This document shows positions 62,490-64,000 of a stretch of 64,000 bases of DNA, one piece after another (position 1 is the stretch's first letter; each line of letters starts with the position of its first letter). The notes beneath the pieces were generated by a model. That model saw only the letters and a list, made by a program, of their open reading frames with translations. It was not told where the DNA came from and did no database searches. A program made the translations under genes and the position numbers. This DNA is from Anaspis maculata (Eukaryota; Arthropoda; Insecta; Coleoptera; Scraptiidae): assembly GCA_949128115.1 (NCBI GenBank), contig OX421966.1, positions 57,781,416-57,845,415 on the forward strand. Direction: 5' to 3'.

Positions 62490-64000
62490 ATGTAAACAGA
62501 AATCTCACAATAACAAGATCTTCAAAACATGAATCCTTCAGTACTTGGTTACTTATAGTGTTTTTGAGTCACTAGAACCGATCCAGTTCTGCTCTAAAAT
62601 CAGAGGGATTCGATTGATCCGTGATCCGATTTTCGAGCTGAACTGGCTCCGTTCTGGCCAGTCAAAAACATCAATTATCTCTAACTGGCCTGTTCTGAAT
62701 CTCCATATCACAGAACGATATGTTCAATAACTCGCTGCAGCTGTAACATTTGTCATGGGTTCAACCAAAATATTGAACCAGTGAAAAGCTAACTCGAGAT
62801 TTCTTTTGATGGATTCTGGCCAAATGACCAATGTAAATGCAAGTTTCATGCTGAGTAATTAACAGAAGGTTGACATTATACAGGTGTCCCGGGATAAGGT
62901 TTACAAAATTCACATGGAGATAGAGAATTGAAAGCACGAGAATGAGAAGTCTGTAAAAACCAAAATTCATCTTACCTAGGTACATTTTGGTGTTTGAATC
63001 AAACACCCTGCCGTTTACTGTCACCAGTCAAAGGGCAAAAATGCATATCCATTTTACTCCCTGAGAATGAAAAATAGGTATAGGTATACGGTTTTTATTT
63101 GCACTTTCTCACATTTAGAGGGTGTTTTTCTCCAATTCATTCACAGAAACAAATAAAAACTTTTTGATTTTTACCAACTTCTCATCACATACTTCTTATT
63201 CTCATGTTTTCAATAGGTTAGGTGAAATTCAGTGCTCTTTCTGCACCTTTGAGAACCTGCAGCGCATGTCATGCCGCTGAAATAGAGAGTTATTGCAGAA
63301 TGCCATTTTACTGCACCTCACTATTAAAGGAGGTGTTATTAAAATACTGCTTACCTTATTTTTGGTTGTTGAATAAGAGTTATTTAGAGAGTTATTTGCA
63401 GATGAAATAAGGGCAAGCAGTATTAAAAGCGGCACTATTCTGGCACCTACGCTTGCGCAGATTAGTGCGACGTTAAATTTCCCTTAATAAGGATAGTGCA
63501 TGCCTTTATTTGTGCACTGTTTAGGTCGACCTTTTTCATACTTTATTTTGACATGCCCCAAAAATGGCCCTGTACTTAGTGTATTGTTGGTTGCCTATAT
63601 TCGTCCAATTTTGATCAAACTTCCCTTACGTTATTAAATAGGGGGCTAATTTTTTGCAGTAGACTCTGCAGGCCTTGCAGTACACGTGTGCAAGAAATCA
63701 GGCCCGTCAGAGGGGTCCTTATGTCCCGCATGCAATTTACACTCCAACTTTAAATTGAGACCAAAAATTTAAGTTAGGAATAGGCGAAATTCAGTGCCAT
63801 TTCTGCGCTGGCGCAACCATGCTAGGGGATTTGAGAATAGTGCCGTATGCTAACACATGTAAAAAGCGTAATTTCAACATTGTCTATTATTGAAACGACT
63901 GGAAATGAAACTTTCAAATAAGGTATGGTAAAAAGAGTGTTTCTTGATCTTTCATTGTGTTCAAGATCAGCCATGGTGGATCAGTTCTAGATACACAATG
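62490..64000. other. No gene recognised
   Basis: Possibly intronic if the THAP gene continues. The phrase GAAATTCAGTGC then TTTCTGC occurs at about 63,223 and 63,788, indicating a small duplicated segment. A tandem-like patch around 62,575-62,720 repeats CTGTTCTG/CAGTTCTG words. Confidence 0.4.

Noticed and set aside
1..64000. CRISPR array, rRNA gene or bacterial operon
   Set aside because: No regularly spaced identical repeats with unique spacers, no rRNA text, and the genes have spliceosomal introns, so the DNA is eukaryotic.

Overview
The window is animal nuclear DNA, most likely from an arthropod and probably an insect. It holds spliceosomal introns with GT-AG ends, a THAP-domain gene start, metazoan non-LTR retrotransposon fragments, hAT-type and foldback elements, and one complete Maverick/Polinton. 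I cannot name the species. Outside the Polinton I see almost no intact coding sequence; most of the 64 kb is layers of repeats, many of them long inverted repeats (foldback structures) with other elements nested inside.

Layout. 1-1,740: decayed non-LTR retrotransposon ORF1 on the minus strand (zinc knuckles, polyglutamine tract). 4,050-5,520: dispersed repeat and a two-copy tandem repeat. 5,573-8,022: element with ~400-bp inverted arms around a frameshifted gene with a DTDVVVLA motif and a Cys-rich tail. 8,570-8,975: ~120-bp tandem repeat. 9,113-10,867 and 10,963-13,950: two foldbacks. 14,070-15,510: degenerate satellite with higher-order structure. 15,730-16,135: 3' end of a 5'-truncated LINE. 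16,980-17,561: a broken THAP domain and a candidate first exon. 17,687-25,316: composite region with inverted arms, the N-terminal half of the same gene family seen at 6-7 kb, a 2.6-kb foldback with an insertion in one arm, and another broken THAP domain.

27,607-45,135: complete 17,529-bp Polinton. It has 659-bp terminal inverted repeats differing by one base as far as I can see, AG...CT ends, and a 6-bp target duplication CACTTC. Minus-strand genes, left to right: type I membrane glycoprotein, Ser/Thr-rich secreted-type glycoprotein, integrase with chromodomain, fibre-like coiled-coil protein, a conserved C-terminal-domain protein and the packaging ATPase. Then a plus-strand virion cluster: PLA2-domain protein, adenovirus-type protease, minor capsid (penton-like), a small ORF and the major capsid protein. 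Then, on minus, a protein-primed-type DNA polymerase B with an N-terminal zinc-finger exon joined by a 57-nt intron; then a spliced 203-aa plus-strand gene and an 89-aa minus-strand ORF. Replication, integration, packaging, maturation and capsid functions are all present. The two membrane/secreted proteins and the fibre-like protein raise the possibility of an enveloped or receptor-binding particle.

45,142-64,000: rest of the foldback that the Polinton entered, a tRNA-like sequence, a second related ORF1 fragment (50,160-50,438), foldbacks at 50,985-52,965, 55,783-57,178 and 58,262-60,690, an hAT-type MITE with a perfect 8-bp duplication, a minisatellite, and the first three exons of a THAP-domain gene (61,900-62,485).
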